NCBI GenBank assembly: GCA_036852015.1
Contig: JAANDG010000208.1
Location: 62,001 to 126,000 of the forward strand
Direction: 5' to 3'
Origin: Pelodera strongyloides
Taxonomy: Eukaryota; Nematoda; Chromadorea; Rhabditida; Rhabditidae
Length of the DNA: 64,000 nt
Of this stretch, positions 1 to 11,007 are shown in pieces (the first letter of the stretch is position 1; each line of letters opens with the position of its first letter). Under the pieces are notes generated by a model. The model did no database searches, had not been told where the DNA came from, and saw nothing but the letters and a program-made list of their open reading frames with translations. A program made the translations under genes and the position numbers.

Positions 1-185
1 TAGATACACTATAATATGATGTGCTTCTTTTTTTGCATAGCACGTGATTAGTGAATTAGAGTTTAGAGTGCTGTTATTTGTTTATTTTTCCCTGTGCTTC
101 AAACACCGTATGGAGCGACTAAAAACAACTATTTAAAGATTTGTTATTGCTGTTGAATAGAGCGATATAACGACCGTTTTTTTAA

Positions 186-409
186 AGGAGGAGGCTCACG
201 AGTTTGAAGTGTTCGATTACTTTCCTTTTTTCGAAAAAAACATGGTTAGTAATCATCAATAACATGCATAACCAAATACGGTAATACACTTTAAAGAAAT
301 TATTTAATTTAAAGAAAGTAATTTAATTTAAAAAAGTAGATTATTTAGCATGTTCTTTCGATAAAAGGAAAGGAATCGAACACTTAAAACTCGTGAGCCT
401 CCTCCTCCT
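186..409. mobile_element. TTAA-flanked palindromic MITE, AGGAGGAGGCTCACGAG subfamily
   Basis: Terminal inverted repeats begin AGGAGGAGGCTCACGAG on the left and mirror it on the right (with one extra CTC). TTAA sits directly outside both ends (182-185 and 410-413). There is no coding capacity. A relative lies at 36926-37342 and an interrupted one ends at 7456. Confidence 0.8.
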
Positions 410-712
410 TTAAGCATACATATGATAATTCCGCGATTTAGAGCGATCTTACAGCCGGTTTTGAAGCGCGTGACTGTGAACTTTTATGCACATCAAGTGT
501 GTTCAGTTACACCTTGGGTGACGTCTTAGTCAGATCAATCGCACATAATATACTGAAATCAATAAATCTATAATTTTGTTAAAATATTTTGTTAACATAT
601 TGGTTAAAATAAATAAAATATAACTGTTATTTTTTGAAAATGATTTATTTGCGAATAGTTTTTTTATTTCAATATTTTCAATGAAGAGAGGATAAATGCG
701 GTAATTCTTTAA

Positions 713-889
713 AGTGACATAACGGTCGGTTTTTGAAACATATGATGGACAACTTCATTCCAATATATTTATGAAACTTTTTTTCATTATGAGCTCTACG
801 TTCATGCTCATTTTTATCTCACTTTTGCATATGGTGACGGGGAATGCAGTTTACCAAAATCCGTTTCAAAAACCGGCTGTTATACCGCA
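713..889. mobile_element. TTAA-flanked MITE, ATAACNGYCGGTTTTTGAAA subfamily
   Basis: Imperfect inverted repeats: the left arm reads AGTGACATAACGGTCGG followed by a TTTTTGAAAC block, and the right arm ends in the complement of AACAGCCGG and GCGGTAT. TTAA lies at 709-712 and 890-893. It is non-coding. The window holds about ten relatives. Confidence 0.75.
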
Positions 890-1123
890 TTAAAATTAAT
901 TAATGGGTCTGCATTTCTTGACCGCTTGGTTGCCGTGAGAGGTATCGTCGTGCCAAGTTTCTTGTTTTATGATGTCCTTCGGGCTCTCTTGGTCCATGAA
1001 TTTCCCAAGCTCGATTTCTCCACATCTCGGATGTTGATCCGTTCTGCAACAAACAATCTTTTCGTACCAAGTGGAAAAGGAAAAGTTGTGCCGAATACTT
1101 ATGATTGAAAACAACACAAGTAA

Positions 1124-1303
1124 AGCGGTATAACATCCGGTTTTTTGAAACTAATGCCAAATAGCTGCATTTCCATGCTTTATGTGCAAACTAGCATCAT
1201 TATTGTAAAAAAATCTACTCCAATTTGACCACGGTTAGCATAAATAAGAACGTAAGAATGCAGTTTTTGCATATGCGCTCCAAAAACCGGCTGTTATATC
1301 GCT
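1124..1303. mobile_element. MITE, AGCGGTATAACAKCCGG subfamily
   Basis: The left end reads AGCGGTATAACATCCGG and the right end is the complement (CCGGCTGTTATATCGCT) followed by TTAA (1304-1307). The left flank is GTAA, so one TTAA has decayed. Confidence 0.7.
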
Positions 1304-1500
1304 TTAATACCAGAATTGGTCCACTGCTCGTTGAAAAACTTGAAACGGGATCGAACCTTCTTATACTTACCATTTTTTCATTCTTCTTATCTATGGCTGT
1401 CCGGCTGTCCCAGGCCTTTTGTATCGCATCGAAATGCATATTACATTGCTCACTCCCGGAGAATACCAGCTTTCCGCCAGTTACCGTGCGATAGAACGAT

Positions 1501-1653
1501 AAAGAGGTATAACAGCCGGTATCTGGGCGCTATATTTCCGTGTAGTGTGTACAGCTAGCAATGCTCGACGATGTCTAATTATATTCATTTACATGCAACG
1601 TATGAGAATGCGGTTACCCAGAATGCGGTTCAAAAACCGGCCGTTATATCGCT
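1501..1653. mobile_element. MITE, AGCGATATAACGGCCGG subfamily, abutting the next element
   Basis: Inverted repeats AACAGCCGG and CCGGCCGTTATATCGCT. The right flanking TTAA (1654-1657) is also the left flank of the following MITE, so the two elements share one target tetranucleotide. Confidence 0.7.
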
Positions 1654-1657
1654 TTAA

Positions 1658-1832
1658 AGCGAAATACCGGCCGGTTTTTGAAACGCATCGAGTACTCCCT
1701 TCTTTCCTATGCTTCATATGCAAATGATCATAAATTTGAATAAAAAATAGACCCCAATAGACCCCTTTTAGCATAACTGCATAAGAATGCTGATATTTGA
1801 GATGCGTTTCAAAAACCGGCTGGTATTTCGCT
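1658..1832. mobile_element. MITE, AGCGAAATACCGGCCGG subfamily
   Basis: Inverted repeats AGCGAAATACCGGCCGG and CCGGCTGGTATTTCGCT, with TTAA at 1654-1657 and 1833-1836. Sister copies lie at 6447-6622 and 63601-63773. It is non-coding. Confidence 0.8.
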
Positions 1833-1836
1833 TTAA

Positions 1837-2590
1837 GCCTTTTGTCGTCATTGTGATATTTTCCAGTTTATTACCTACCGGGACTTTACCGCACCCGGTA
1901 GGTAATAAATTCAGGGTTACAGTAGTCAGGCCGGGTCACAGTAAATGAAGACCAAAACGTCGGTCGCTCGTGCAATTGAACGAAATAAACCCCTACCTGC
2001 GTCATATTTTCCACCTTTCCTCTTTTAATGCCAAGTATTTGCCAGAGTTCGTTGCGCAGAGTCTGATGGAGAGAAAGTGTGAGCAGCATTTGACAGAACA
2101 TCTAGGATTTTCCGAATTAGTTATTATCATGTATCCTTCGTCTCTGTCGCTCTGTCTCTCTCTCTCTCGTTCCTAACCCCGCCCCCTCTCTCTGTCTTTC
2201 TATTTTGCTTTTCACAGTTGACCCCCGCGAATACCATATAGCAAAAAAATGCCCACCTGGACACAATTATAATAGAAATAAAATTCCGCATATAACGGAA
2301 TCAGCGTTTGTTGAGCCATTTGAAAAATGTAGACATAAGAAAATAACGATAACATATTGGATATGGTTTTGTATGGCGAGAGATACATTAGCAGGCGAGC
2401 GGCCCGTAGGTTACGTGTTGTGCGAAACCTAATTTTGTTTATATCACGCTCCATATTTATCAGACACATGGGGAGCCGAGCACCCAATAATAAAAGATCA
2501 AAGTAATGATTTTTCAGGAAATCTTGGAAACACAGTACTTTGAGCGAACTCAGGAGAGCTCACATTTCAGCACGAATGCTATAGATCAAC
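1837..2590. other. No gene seen
   Basis: Low-complexity CT-rich stretch at 2130-2200 and otherwise unique AT-rich DNA. The short open frames here have no recognisable motif or splice context. Confidence 0.4.
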
Positions 2591-2593
2591 GGA

Positions 2594-2676
2594 GTCACCT
2601 TACGCGCTCAGCGGATTCGAACCGCCTACCTCTTATACGAAAATCAGACGCGCTAGCCACTAGGCCACACGGCCAT
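2594..2676 (-). pseudogene. tRNA-like sequence (A and B boxes)
   Basis: On the minus strand there is an A-box-like TGGCCTAGTGG and a B box GGTTCGAATCC at tRNA spacing. I could not pair an acceptor stem, and the anticodon stem is poor. It is therefore more likely a decayed tRNA or a tRNA-derived SINE head than a working tRNA gene. The TTC in the loop would suggest tRNA-Glu, weakly. Confidence 0.55.
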
Positions 2677-3045
2677 GAATCATACTGGTGAAATTACCTT
2701 TCTGTCACAGTTGCATCGCGTAGTCTTGCAACACGTCGATATGCTCGATAACTCATACACGGCAAGAGGATAAATATCTGAAAAGATAATTTTGACATCC
2801 AGTCTCTCACTCAAAGACACACTCCATGCAGTTGCCTGATCTTCCGCGTACGCGTAAGTCTTTGTTTAAACTTAACCCAAGTGCATGCTCTGCCGCAGGA
2901 CATAAACATGTGCATGTTCATAAGTTGCCACGAAGCCTGAACCCCAAAACCTAGTAATTCTTCTTCCTTCAGAAGAATAATCCTAAGCTTACGCCTAGGT
3001 ATTAGTTTCTATTTTAAGCTAATTCTAAGCCTACCATGAGCTTAA

Positions 3046-3433
3046 AGGGCGAGGCCCACGAGAAAAAAGGTTTCCTTAATTTACTTGCCCGGAATGTCCG
3101 GTATTTTAGAAGTTCGGCCAGGTACCGTAGTCAGGATGAATTTTTGCGGTTTTAGGGCACTACAGTATTGGAAACGCTTTTTCATAATCGTAGGAATGTT
3201 CTTCATTCGTTTAACAATTATTTTGTAGAGAAAGAATGCTAATGTGGACGGATATAAACTGTAAAACCCTATTTTAAGGTTGCTGACTACGGTACCCGGC
3301 CGAACTGTTTGCCGGAGAATAACTCTGTGAGTTCTGGCGCAAAGAAATACAGTTTTCACAGTAACATTTCTGAAATTCCGGACATTCTGTGGAAGTAAAT
3401 TGAGGAAAACTTTTTGCTCGTGGGCCTCTCCTT
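3046..3433. mobile_element. TTAA-flanked MITE, AGGGCGAGGCCCACGAG subfamily
   Basis: Left terminus AGGGCGAGGCCCACGAG, right terminus the near complement (CTCGTGGGCCTCTCCT). TTAA lies at 3042-3045 and 3434-3437. The arms also share a block around GGAATGTCCGG. The open frame on the minus strand is a by-product of the palindrome. A relative lies at 37557-37995. Confidence 0.8.
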
Positions 3434-3437
3434 TTAA

Positions 3438-5719
3438 GTCGAAGCGTAGGCCCTTGCCGAATGTTAAGCGCAAACTTACGCCTGTCGATATGCACATCAT
3501 GAAGAAGCTATTCAAGTAGAGGTAAAAGTCGGAGAGGATACCCACATGCCACGATGTAATGTAGATGAAGATAACCGTTAGCTGAAAGCAAATAAGTTTA
3601 TCTCCTTTTTTGAAACTGGGAACTAGGTAGTTTCGGAAGAATCTTCAAGCCACTTGGCGTAACTTGTGCGAGTATCTATGCCAGGGTAGTTACGAAAATC
3701 AGGTGGCTTTAAGTTGTGCGTATCTGTAAGTACATGTGGCTTAATTTGCCAACCTTCTCAGCATCATTTTATATGATGCACACTTATATACTTTATATAA
3801 TGTGTCAATAAATTATTATTATTATAAGTGCGCAGCTCTGTGCTCAAGCACTTAACTTAAGTCACTTATTTGTATTCTAAGCTACCACATATACCGCGTT
3901 TTTGACGAACTTGCCCTAGTCAATTAATATAAAGTACCATCATTGCGCAGAGAAAATAGCCTAATACGGCCCTTGAATCCGCCTCGTAATCCTCGACTCT
4001 CCACATTGCGTACACTCTCTCGACGGCCATGATTATCATCGCTTGGGCCCCGGTTACGAGAACTAAAATATCGCTTCTGTGAAAATGTTAAAGTATTATG
4101 ACACGTGGTCTATGAAAAGTAATCGACTGCATTTCGACGCGCACAGTGAGGTTCCGGAAAAATTCGCAAACCAGGGGTCCTACCTCTTTAATGAAAGAAT
4201 TAATCAGTGTCTACTAGATAAATTGTCTTACATATATCAATAAAGTAGTTGATGATGTCCAACGTTTGTCTGTTGAGCATTCCCAAGGTTTCCATTCCGT
4301 GCTTTACTATTCTGAGTGCTAATGAAAGGCCTTGGCATCCCGGTTGGAAGAGTAGCATTAGAAGTAGATTCGGATGGCAAAACTAAAATAAAGTTATTTC
4401 AAGTTATGAGTCCATTTTCCCGTGAGTGCACAAGGTTTCGAGTCCCTGCGTTCAACATTTAGCTTTAGACCTTCGAGCGTAACGCGCCACAAACAAACAA
4501 ATGAACAAACATTGTTGCAGAACGGTTGAACATTGAACTGCACATTTCCCCCAAGGAAATGTTAATTTTTTACAATGTACAGCAGGTTATACAAAGTACA
4601 ACCACCCATAAGAAATGCACTTTTATTTTGTTTTCTGTGGTTTACTTACATATGGGAAAAGTAATTAGCTTTGTAAAAATATGGTTAATTGTAATTTGGA
4701 AAAATAATGAATGTCGCAAAAAAAAACGCAATCCAATAAAACAAATAGTATGAGCTGGCTATGCAATTATACTATTGAGAAATTAGTACAGAGTAATCGA
4801 TTAATAACTTCTTAATATTTCATCTGATTGTGAGAGAGTTCAATTTTAATCCCTTACATGGTTTCTCCTTGAAGGGGCTAACATAAGTTTAAAAACAATT
4901 GCTTCTCACCTTTTTTCTCGTAATGACTTTGACGTAAAGTCGTAAAAATATCAGGTCAAAAAGGATAAAAACGCACTCGAAAATCTAAAATTGAGAAAGA
5001 ATTTTGAGCGTAACGCACATTATACAAACATCCAAACAACCAAACAAACACAAATCCTAAGAATTATATTATGAGGTGATACCTTCAGCCCAATAACGAA
5101 ATTTGGAAATTGTGGGTCAGCAACAATGGGCTCGTTGTGAACCATATCGGTAAATTCTGAAACAAGTAAATTGAGGGTAATAAATAGGCTATTAATATTA
5201 ATATTGATATATAGGCAAGGTAAAATATGCATAATTTTAAGTGTATTATTAATGGGGTTTCCATCCAAGTATGCTGAAAATTTATCGCATCTCGGAACTA
5301 CACGAGAATATTTATATTATATGCAAGTTTCGTGCAGAACTACGGTAGTATATACAGAATCATACCGAATTTTGGCTATACATGGAAACACCATAGACTA
5401 GAGACACAAATTCCAACTTTCATTAAATTTTCAGGGTGAATGTGAGTAGTGCGAAAATGAACTCAATTTTGAAGCCATAAGATTGAAGCGTCTTTATTCA
5501 AGAGTAGTTCAGTGCACAGTTTCAAAGATTGTTCATGACTTGTACGGAAATATAATAACAATATTAATAATAATCATCTTTCGAAATAATTATGTTTATG
5601 TTTTAATTGGAAACAACTCCCGTGGGAGAACAGGACTACTCGAGTGTATAATAATATATTAATAATATTTTGTGATATGAGTAAGTCAAATGTTAAAAAA
5701 GGAGTATGTTATGTATGTA
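3438..5719. other. AT-rich intergenic DNA, no gene seen
   Basis: I see no exon with credible splice sites. A recurring motif (GAGCGTAACGC followed by CAAA-type runs) occurs near 4478 and 5007 and again near 27088, probably the 3' tail of a degraded retroposon family. Confidence 0.4.
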
Positions 5720-5842
5720 AAAGCGCTATGGCACGTGGTCTTGAAACGCATGCTGGACACTATATTTCCTATGCTATACACACATTTCGTTCCGTTGTGT
5801 GCAATGTCCAGAATGTTTCAAAAACACGTGCCATACCACTTC
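5720..5842. mobile_element. Degenerate MITE, CACGTGGT subfamily
   Basis: Inverted arms GGCACGTGGTCTTGAAACG and TGTTTCAAAAACACGTGCC with decayed outer ends. It resembles the element at 11508-11636. No perfect TTAA remains. Confidence 0.5.
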
Positions 5843-6090
5843 AAAAAGTATAAGATACGATGAGTTTCTTGTGAAACTCATAGTATTTTAGTACCAATGA
5901 AATAACCAAAACACAAAAAATGTTCCTCTAACTTTACGATTTTAATGCTCCTAAAAGTCCCTCTGTTTTTGCACTAACTAATGAAGCGAAATATATAAGT
6001 TAGTTTTAAATTATGGTGTCTGATGCCAATTATTTCCAGTTTGGCGGTTCACTACACTCGTTGCAAATCATGCGAGTACGGTGTATTTAA

Positions 6091-6262
6091 AGCTGCATAA
6101 CAGCCGGTTTTGCGCAGTACGTCGAACGCTGTATTTCCTTGTAGTGTATGCAAATAACTGCGCGACATTCCACAATTTTTTTACACTAAGTATTTATTTT
6201 CATACCATATATGGGAATGCATTTGTCCTCCAAGCGTTTCAAAAACCGGATGTGATATCGCT
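6091..6262. mobile_element. TTAA-flanked MITE, ATAACAGCCGG subfamily
   Basis: Left arm AGCTGCATAACAGCCGG, right arm the complement with TTTCAAAAACCGG and ending ATATCGCT. TTAA at 6087-6090 and 6263-6266. Confidence 0.75.
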
Positions 6263-6446
6263 TTAAAAATCATAGGAATATCATGGGAACTTATCGTCGT
6301 CACTCGGCACAATCATTGGAAATTAGAAGTGTCTAGAACAGACGCTTTGACAACATACTAATATTATTTACATACTTATTGCCAGCTTTCCACCTGTTTA
6401 TGTCTACATGGGTGACAGCAGTAGATGCACGTTAAAATATATTTAA

Positions 6447-6622
6447 AGCGAAATACCGGCAGATTTTTGAAACACATCGAGTATACCAAAATTCTTATGC
6501 AGATTATGTGCAAATGAACATAAATTGGAATAAAAAATCGAGCTAAATTCGAGAAACTTGGCATAAATACGTAAGAATTCAGTTGACCACGATGCGTTTG
6601 AAAAACCGGCCTGCATTTCGCT
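6447..6622. mobile_element. TTAA-flanked MITE, AGCGAAATACCGG subfamily
   Basis: Left arm AGCGAAATACCGGCAG, right arm ending GCATTTCGCT. TTAA at 6443-6446 and 6623-6626. Non-coding. Confidence 0.75.
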
Positions 6623-6744
6623 TTAAGGTGAATTGGTCAATTAAATATTCCAATTATATTGCTCCCCTGGGGTAATTCGTTATAAGAATAGGTAATATGA
6701 GAGTAAGAACAGATGAACAGAATTTTAAGAAAAAAAATGTAGAA

Positions 6745-6811
6745 CACACACGTTGAAACATACGTTCACACATAGGCGCGAGCATACGCACATCCGCACA
6801 CACGCCACACG

Positions 6812-6851
<40 letters not shown>

Positions 6852-6900
6852 CACACACGCACACACACACACAAATGCACACACGCACACACACGCATTG
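6745..6900. repeat. (CA)n microsatellite
   Basis: Interrupted CA dinucleotide repeat. Long open frames rich in Val/Cys on the minus strand here are repeat artefacts. Confidence 0.95.
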
Positions 6901-7456
6901 TGTAGAATATCAGCATTTAAATACAAGGTGTACGTACATACAACTTGCAATATAGGAGTTTGGAAAAATTACTGCGATTGTCCAAATTAGCCTTGTCTGC
7001 GTCACTGTACAACTATTGTGTGTTCTTCTTTTTTTATTTATGTTTTTGCCATCTATTCAATTCATAAGCAAGTGATACACTAATACTTACATTGCTAAGC
7101 CCTAGTATTCATAGTCCAACAATATAAAACATCTAAACCTACTCCTAAAAACAATATTATGTCGCTCTCAGAAACTCAAATAGGAAAAAAGACCTAGGCG
7201 AACTCAGTGTACCGTTGAAAAATAAATTATATAATAACTTTTACGCTTCAAGGGAGACATACACTAATACTTACATCACTAAGAATGCAATGCATTCAAA
7301 GCATTCAAAATTTATAGAATTCACGGCTTTATATTGATTTATTCCTTCCAATTAAAAGATTGCGCTTTATAAGGCATGTTGTTTATTGCAAGCTAACACC
7401 ATCATCTGTCGAAAAAGAAAAGAAATTGAACAGTTTATTCTCGTGACCCTCCTCCT

Positions 7457-7726
7457 TGTAAGACATACGAGACAATATGTGATAGCAATTATTATTCTTA
7501 AAATATCTTTATATTTCACAATTAGTTTGTAGTCACATATTGGCTCGTAGTCTCAATGTTTACATCAACACACGAGGAACAACTGTCACTAGCTTTGTGT
7601 TGTGTTTTCATTCTTGTGCGTGCCATGGATAAAGAATGTGGCTAAACTATGTGTATTGATTATATTTAAAATACACATTATTCAATTAATAATAATATGA
7701 GGCTGGGCGAGCCTCGTATTATTACA
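7457..7726 (+). repeat. 5' LTR of the TRIM-like element
   Basis: 270 bp, TG...CA termini, preceded by TCCT. Nearly identical to 8679-8948. Confidence 0.88.
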
Positions 7727-8678
7727 TGGCGACCGCGGAGGTCTGCCCATTCGTTCTATTCCGGCAGACTTCCGAATTTACATCTTCTGCCTAATTCAAC
7801 AGCAATTCACAACATTAAACGATATTTGAAATGTTCCTAAACCCATATCGACATTCTGTTAGTATTTCGTCCCTCTGCTAATATTATGTCGACAGCTGCA
7901 ATACTCTCTTCTCTACTTTCATTTATAATCTGCTCTCGGGTTGATAGTCGAAGTGCAAGGATCAACTGATAAAAACAAAGGAGCTGCGACCTTGCCGCCT
8001 GAAGCTAAGTTTTATATTTTGTAGTAGGAGAAGATGAGATACAATATCTAGTACTTTCGTTAGTTACTGAACAATATTCTTGATGTTTGTTTCCAGTTGA
8101 GTGTAAGAAAGTAATAACGATAAGCAGCCCCATAAGGACAACCCAACTGAGCAAGGGATGAGATATTTTTATTGAATGTAAATAATTATATTTATGAGCC
8201 CCGCTAAGATGGTGTGCGAAACATCCCCGGCAACAATTAAAGGATGGGTGGTTGGGCAGCTAGGACATGCCGGATCCCACATTAGCCAGTTGAGGACAAG
8301 CTGTTAATATAATATTAGTTACCCAGAAGGGCTCACTGAAGTGTAACTAGTCCTTATGTATTGAAAATTTGATCGTTACTTTGTTTGGTATTGAATATGT
8401 TCTAGGAGAATGTACTAGACTTTAACTTTAATATTATAATGTTGTGATATATCTGGCATTGTTGTTGAATTGTTGAATAAGCCATATTGTTTGTGGTAAT
8501 AACTAGAAAATTATAAGATCAGTTTGATGTCACACAAGAATATTTTTAGCCACCAGAAGTAACATCTAGAAATGGATTTTTTTTGTTTGTTGTTAACATT
8601 TTGAAATTGTATTTTATCCGTAGTACGTTCTTCTCTTCTAATAAGAGATGGGGACCATCTCTTGTTGGAAGGGCGGGA

Positions 8679-8948
8679 TGTAAGACATACGAGACAATAT
8701 GTGATAGCAATTATTATTCTTAAATTATCTTTATATTTCACAATTAGTTTGTAGTCACATATTGGCTCGTAGTCTCAATGTTTACATCAACACACGAGGA
8801 ACAACTGTCACTAGCTTTGTGTTGTGTTTTCATTCTTGTGCGTGCCATGGATAAAGAATGTGGCTAAACTATGTGTATTGATTATATTTAAAATACACAT
8901 TATTCAATTAATAATAATATGAGGCTGGGCGAGCCTCGTATTATTACA
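8679..8948 (+). repeat. 3' LTR of the TRIM-like element
   Basis: 270 bp, TG...CA termini, followed by TCCT. The one clear difference from the 5' LTR is an A/T change near position 40. Confidence 0.88.
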
Positions 8949-8955
8949 TCCTTAA

Positions 8956-9129
8956 AAAGCGGTATAACAGCAGTTTTTTGAAACCTACGCTTCACTCTGT
9001 ATTCCCATGTAGCGTATGCAATTACTGCGCTATAACGCAGAATTTTTATTCTAATTAAGTTCATTTGCATACAGCATATGGGAATGCAGTTGTCCAACAT
9101 TCGTTTCAAAAACCGGCTGTAGTACCGCT
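8956..9129. mobile_element. TTAA-flanked MITE, AGCGGTATAACAGC subfamily
   Basis: Left arm AGCGGTATAACAGC with TTTTTTGAAAC, right arm TTTCAAAAACCGGCTG ending ACCGCT. TTAA at 8952-8955 and 9130-9133. It directly adjoins the LTR element insertion. Confidence 0.7.
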
Positions 9130-9246
9130 TTAACGTCGCAAAATCAGTCGCATAACTGACGCACGAAGTGATATGATTTTCTGCGCACGAAGTGATATGA
9201 AAATTCTCACACCGTAGTCACCTCCATCTTATAGAAATAGTATAAG

Positions 9247-9360
9247 ATCTTATTATATAAAGAGAAGACTTTGTTTGTGCGCAACGTTTTTCTGTTTCAG
9301 GCGTTTGGTAGGCCAACTTTTCGCAACTCTCCGAGCGATTTGAGTCTTATTATATAAATT
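9247..9360. repeat. Retroposon tail fragments (ATCTTATTATATAAAG)
   Basis: Two copies of CTTATTATATAAA separated by about 85 bp. The same motif ends the SINE family described at 14622 and 25384. Confidence 0.5.
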
Positions 9361-9437
9361 TTGGAATATACGTTCCAATGTTTCATATAAGTATGCCCTT
9401 TTTCGTGAGTTCTTCGGATAATCGCCTATCTATGTAT

Positions 9438-9517
9438 TAAGCCTAAGCCCAAGCCTAAGCCTAAGCCCAAACCTAAGCCTAAGCCCAAACCTAAGCCTAA
9501 GCCTAAGCCTAAGCCTT
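9438..9517. repeat. Interstitial (TTAGGC)n telomere-type repeat
   Basis: About 13 head-to-tail hexamers of CCTAAG/CCCAAG/CCTAAA type, most equal to the TTAGGC complement. TTAGGC is the canonical nematode telomere unit, which helps place the organism. Confidence 0.85.
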
Positions 9518-9779
9518 CTCACCGAAAACGTGTTAGAGAATCGCCCACATTGAAGTGGAAAGTCGCCTCTGGCGGCGATAGCCGTCCGTTAGTAAATAAT
9601 ACAAAGTGCATCAGATCTACATATTCCCCGCATGAATCCACAACAAGAATAGGGTGTTATTTAGGCAATAAAGGCATAAAGGTTTTGTAGTAAGGTAGTG
9701 TTATGTTTTCATTAATAAAACCAAAAATAGAATAAAAGTGACTTGCGCAAATTCTTCCCTATAAACGCACACGTCTCCA

Positions 9780-10651
9780 TATCATATGGTTTTCTTGATT
9801 AGTTGATGTTTGGCGTTTATAGTTTGCAGTTTATAGTTTGAAGGTTGCAGCGTGGGAGGTGTCGGCGTGCAAGGTGAAACTTCGGTGGTGCGCGTACATC
9901 TCGCCGCGCGTCTCGCCCAGTCTTCGCCAGACTCTCGCCAAGTTCTCGCGATTGCACTCAGTACCCTTTCGCGAAAACCTGGCGAACATAGGGCGATATT
10001 GCCGGGCAATCTTTTATTTGGTTCTACATCGAATTTAGCAGTTTCGTACAATCGTCGCGCCTATCCTTGGCCGCGCGAAATTTTCGAGCCAGGTTTTCTC
10101 CGCGCACCACCCGAGTTAGTCAGTCACATTTTCGGCACTATACCAAAAAGAACTGGAAAACACTAAGTCAACATATCCGTTAATACCATTATTTGCACAA
10201 TAATCTACGAACAAAAATAGTAACACAACAATTATCATTATTGACACAAAAATGCAAAGAAACGCATATAAGGGAATGACAACACAACTACCAGTAATAA
10301 TGGACTAAAGCTGTTCATACAACACCCTAAAGTTACGCAATTTACCGTGAAATAAACAATAAATGCTCATATAACTCAACACGTAGCGGCAAAAATAGCA
10401 AAAATAGGCCTATTTAGGACCCTATTCACGTAAATTCAGACAAAAAAAAACCCATGAAAAGGCAAAAGAGTCAGCATTGATGTAAAAACACTCATTTCTG
10501 TTAGTGATGATTAAAGATCAACTTTTGCCCTTTTTGAAAATTATTTGGAAATTATTATCATGACAATAAAAAATCAAAACCCGTTCAAAACCACATTGTT
10601 ACGTTGCTAATAGAGAAAGCAAGACGAGATGACCAGAATTTTTAGAAAAAA

Positions 10652-10741
<90 letters not shown>

Positions 10742-10990
10742 AAACACACGCACAAATTCTTGTCCTAGACTGGATTCTATAATAATACCGCTCCTTGTGC
10801 TCCAAGGAATATGAGGATTACGACACAAGGTTTTTGAAACTATTCCTACACAACTGCATTTAAATGCATCTTTTTTTTTACGAGTTATGCTTCACCGCTG
10901 CTGCCTCCTGCACAGTCCAGCACACAATTCTTCAAATAATAACCTGTTAAAAACCCGTGTCAAGTCGCTTCAACTTAGACTACACAATGC
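9780..10990. other. Non-coding start of the left segmental duplicate
   Basis: From about 10060 the sequence matches 44650 onward in the same orientation. A (CA)n run plus poly-A lies at 10652-10740, and a MITE-like block at 10818-10975 ends in a GTGTCAAGTCGCTT-type arm. No exon is seen before the DUF1647 terminal exon at 11008. Confidence 0.6.
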
Positions 10991-11007
10991 TCCTAATTCC
11001 TAACGTC

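Larger units (their letters stand above)
7457..8948 (+). mobile_element. Small non-autonomous LTR retrotransposon (TRIM-like)
   Basis: Two 270-bp direct repeats (7457-7726 and 8679-8948) differ at about one base, begin TGTAAGACATACGAG and end TATTATTACA. The target duplication TCCT lies at 7453-7456 and 8949-8952. A primer-binding-site-like TGGCGACCGCGG starts directly after the left LTR, and a purine run (GGAAGGGCGGGA) lies directly before the right LTR. The 952-bp interior has no protease, reverse transcriptase or integrase frame, so it must have been mobilised in trans. The TGGCGACC primer site recalls BEL/Pao-type elements (from memory). It landed in the end of a MITE of the GAGGCTCACGAG family. 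Confidence 0.88.

Noticed and set aside
2594..2676. Functional tRNA gene
   Set aside because: A and B boxes are present but the acceptor and anticodon stems do not pair. The same holds for 14105, 36062, 48900 and 59580.
3081..3545. 154-codon minus-strand ORF
   Set aside because: It lies almost wholly within a palindromic TTAA element and has no codon or motif support.
6654..6950. Val/Cys-rich proteins over CA repeats (also 10599-10828 and 45179-45474)
   Set aside because: Products of (CA)n in alternate frames.
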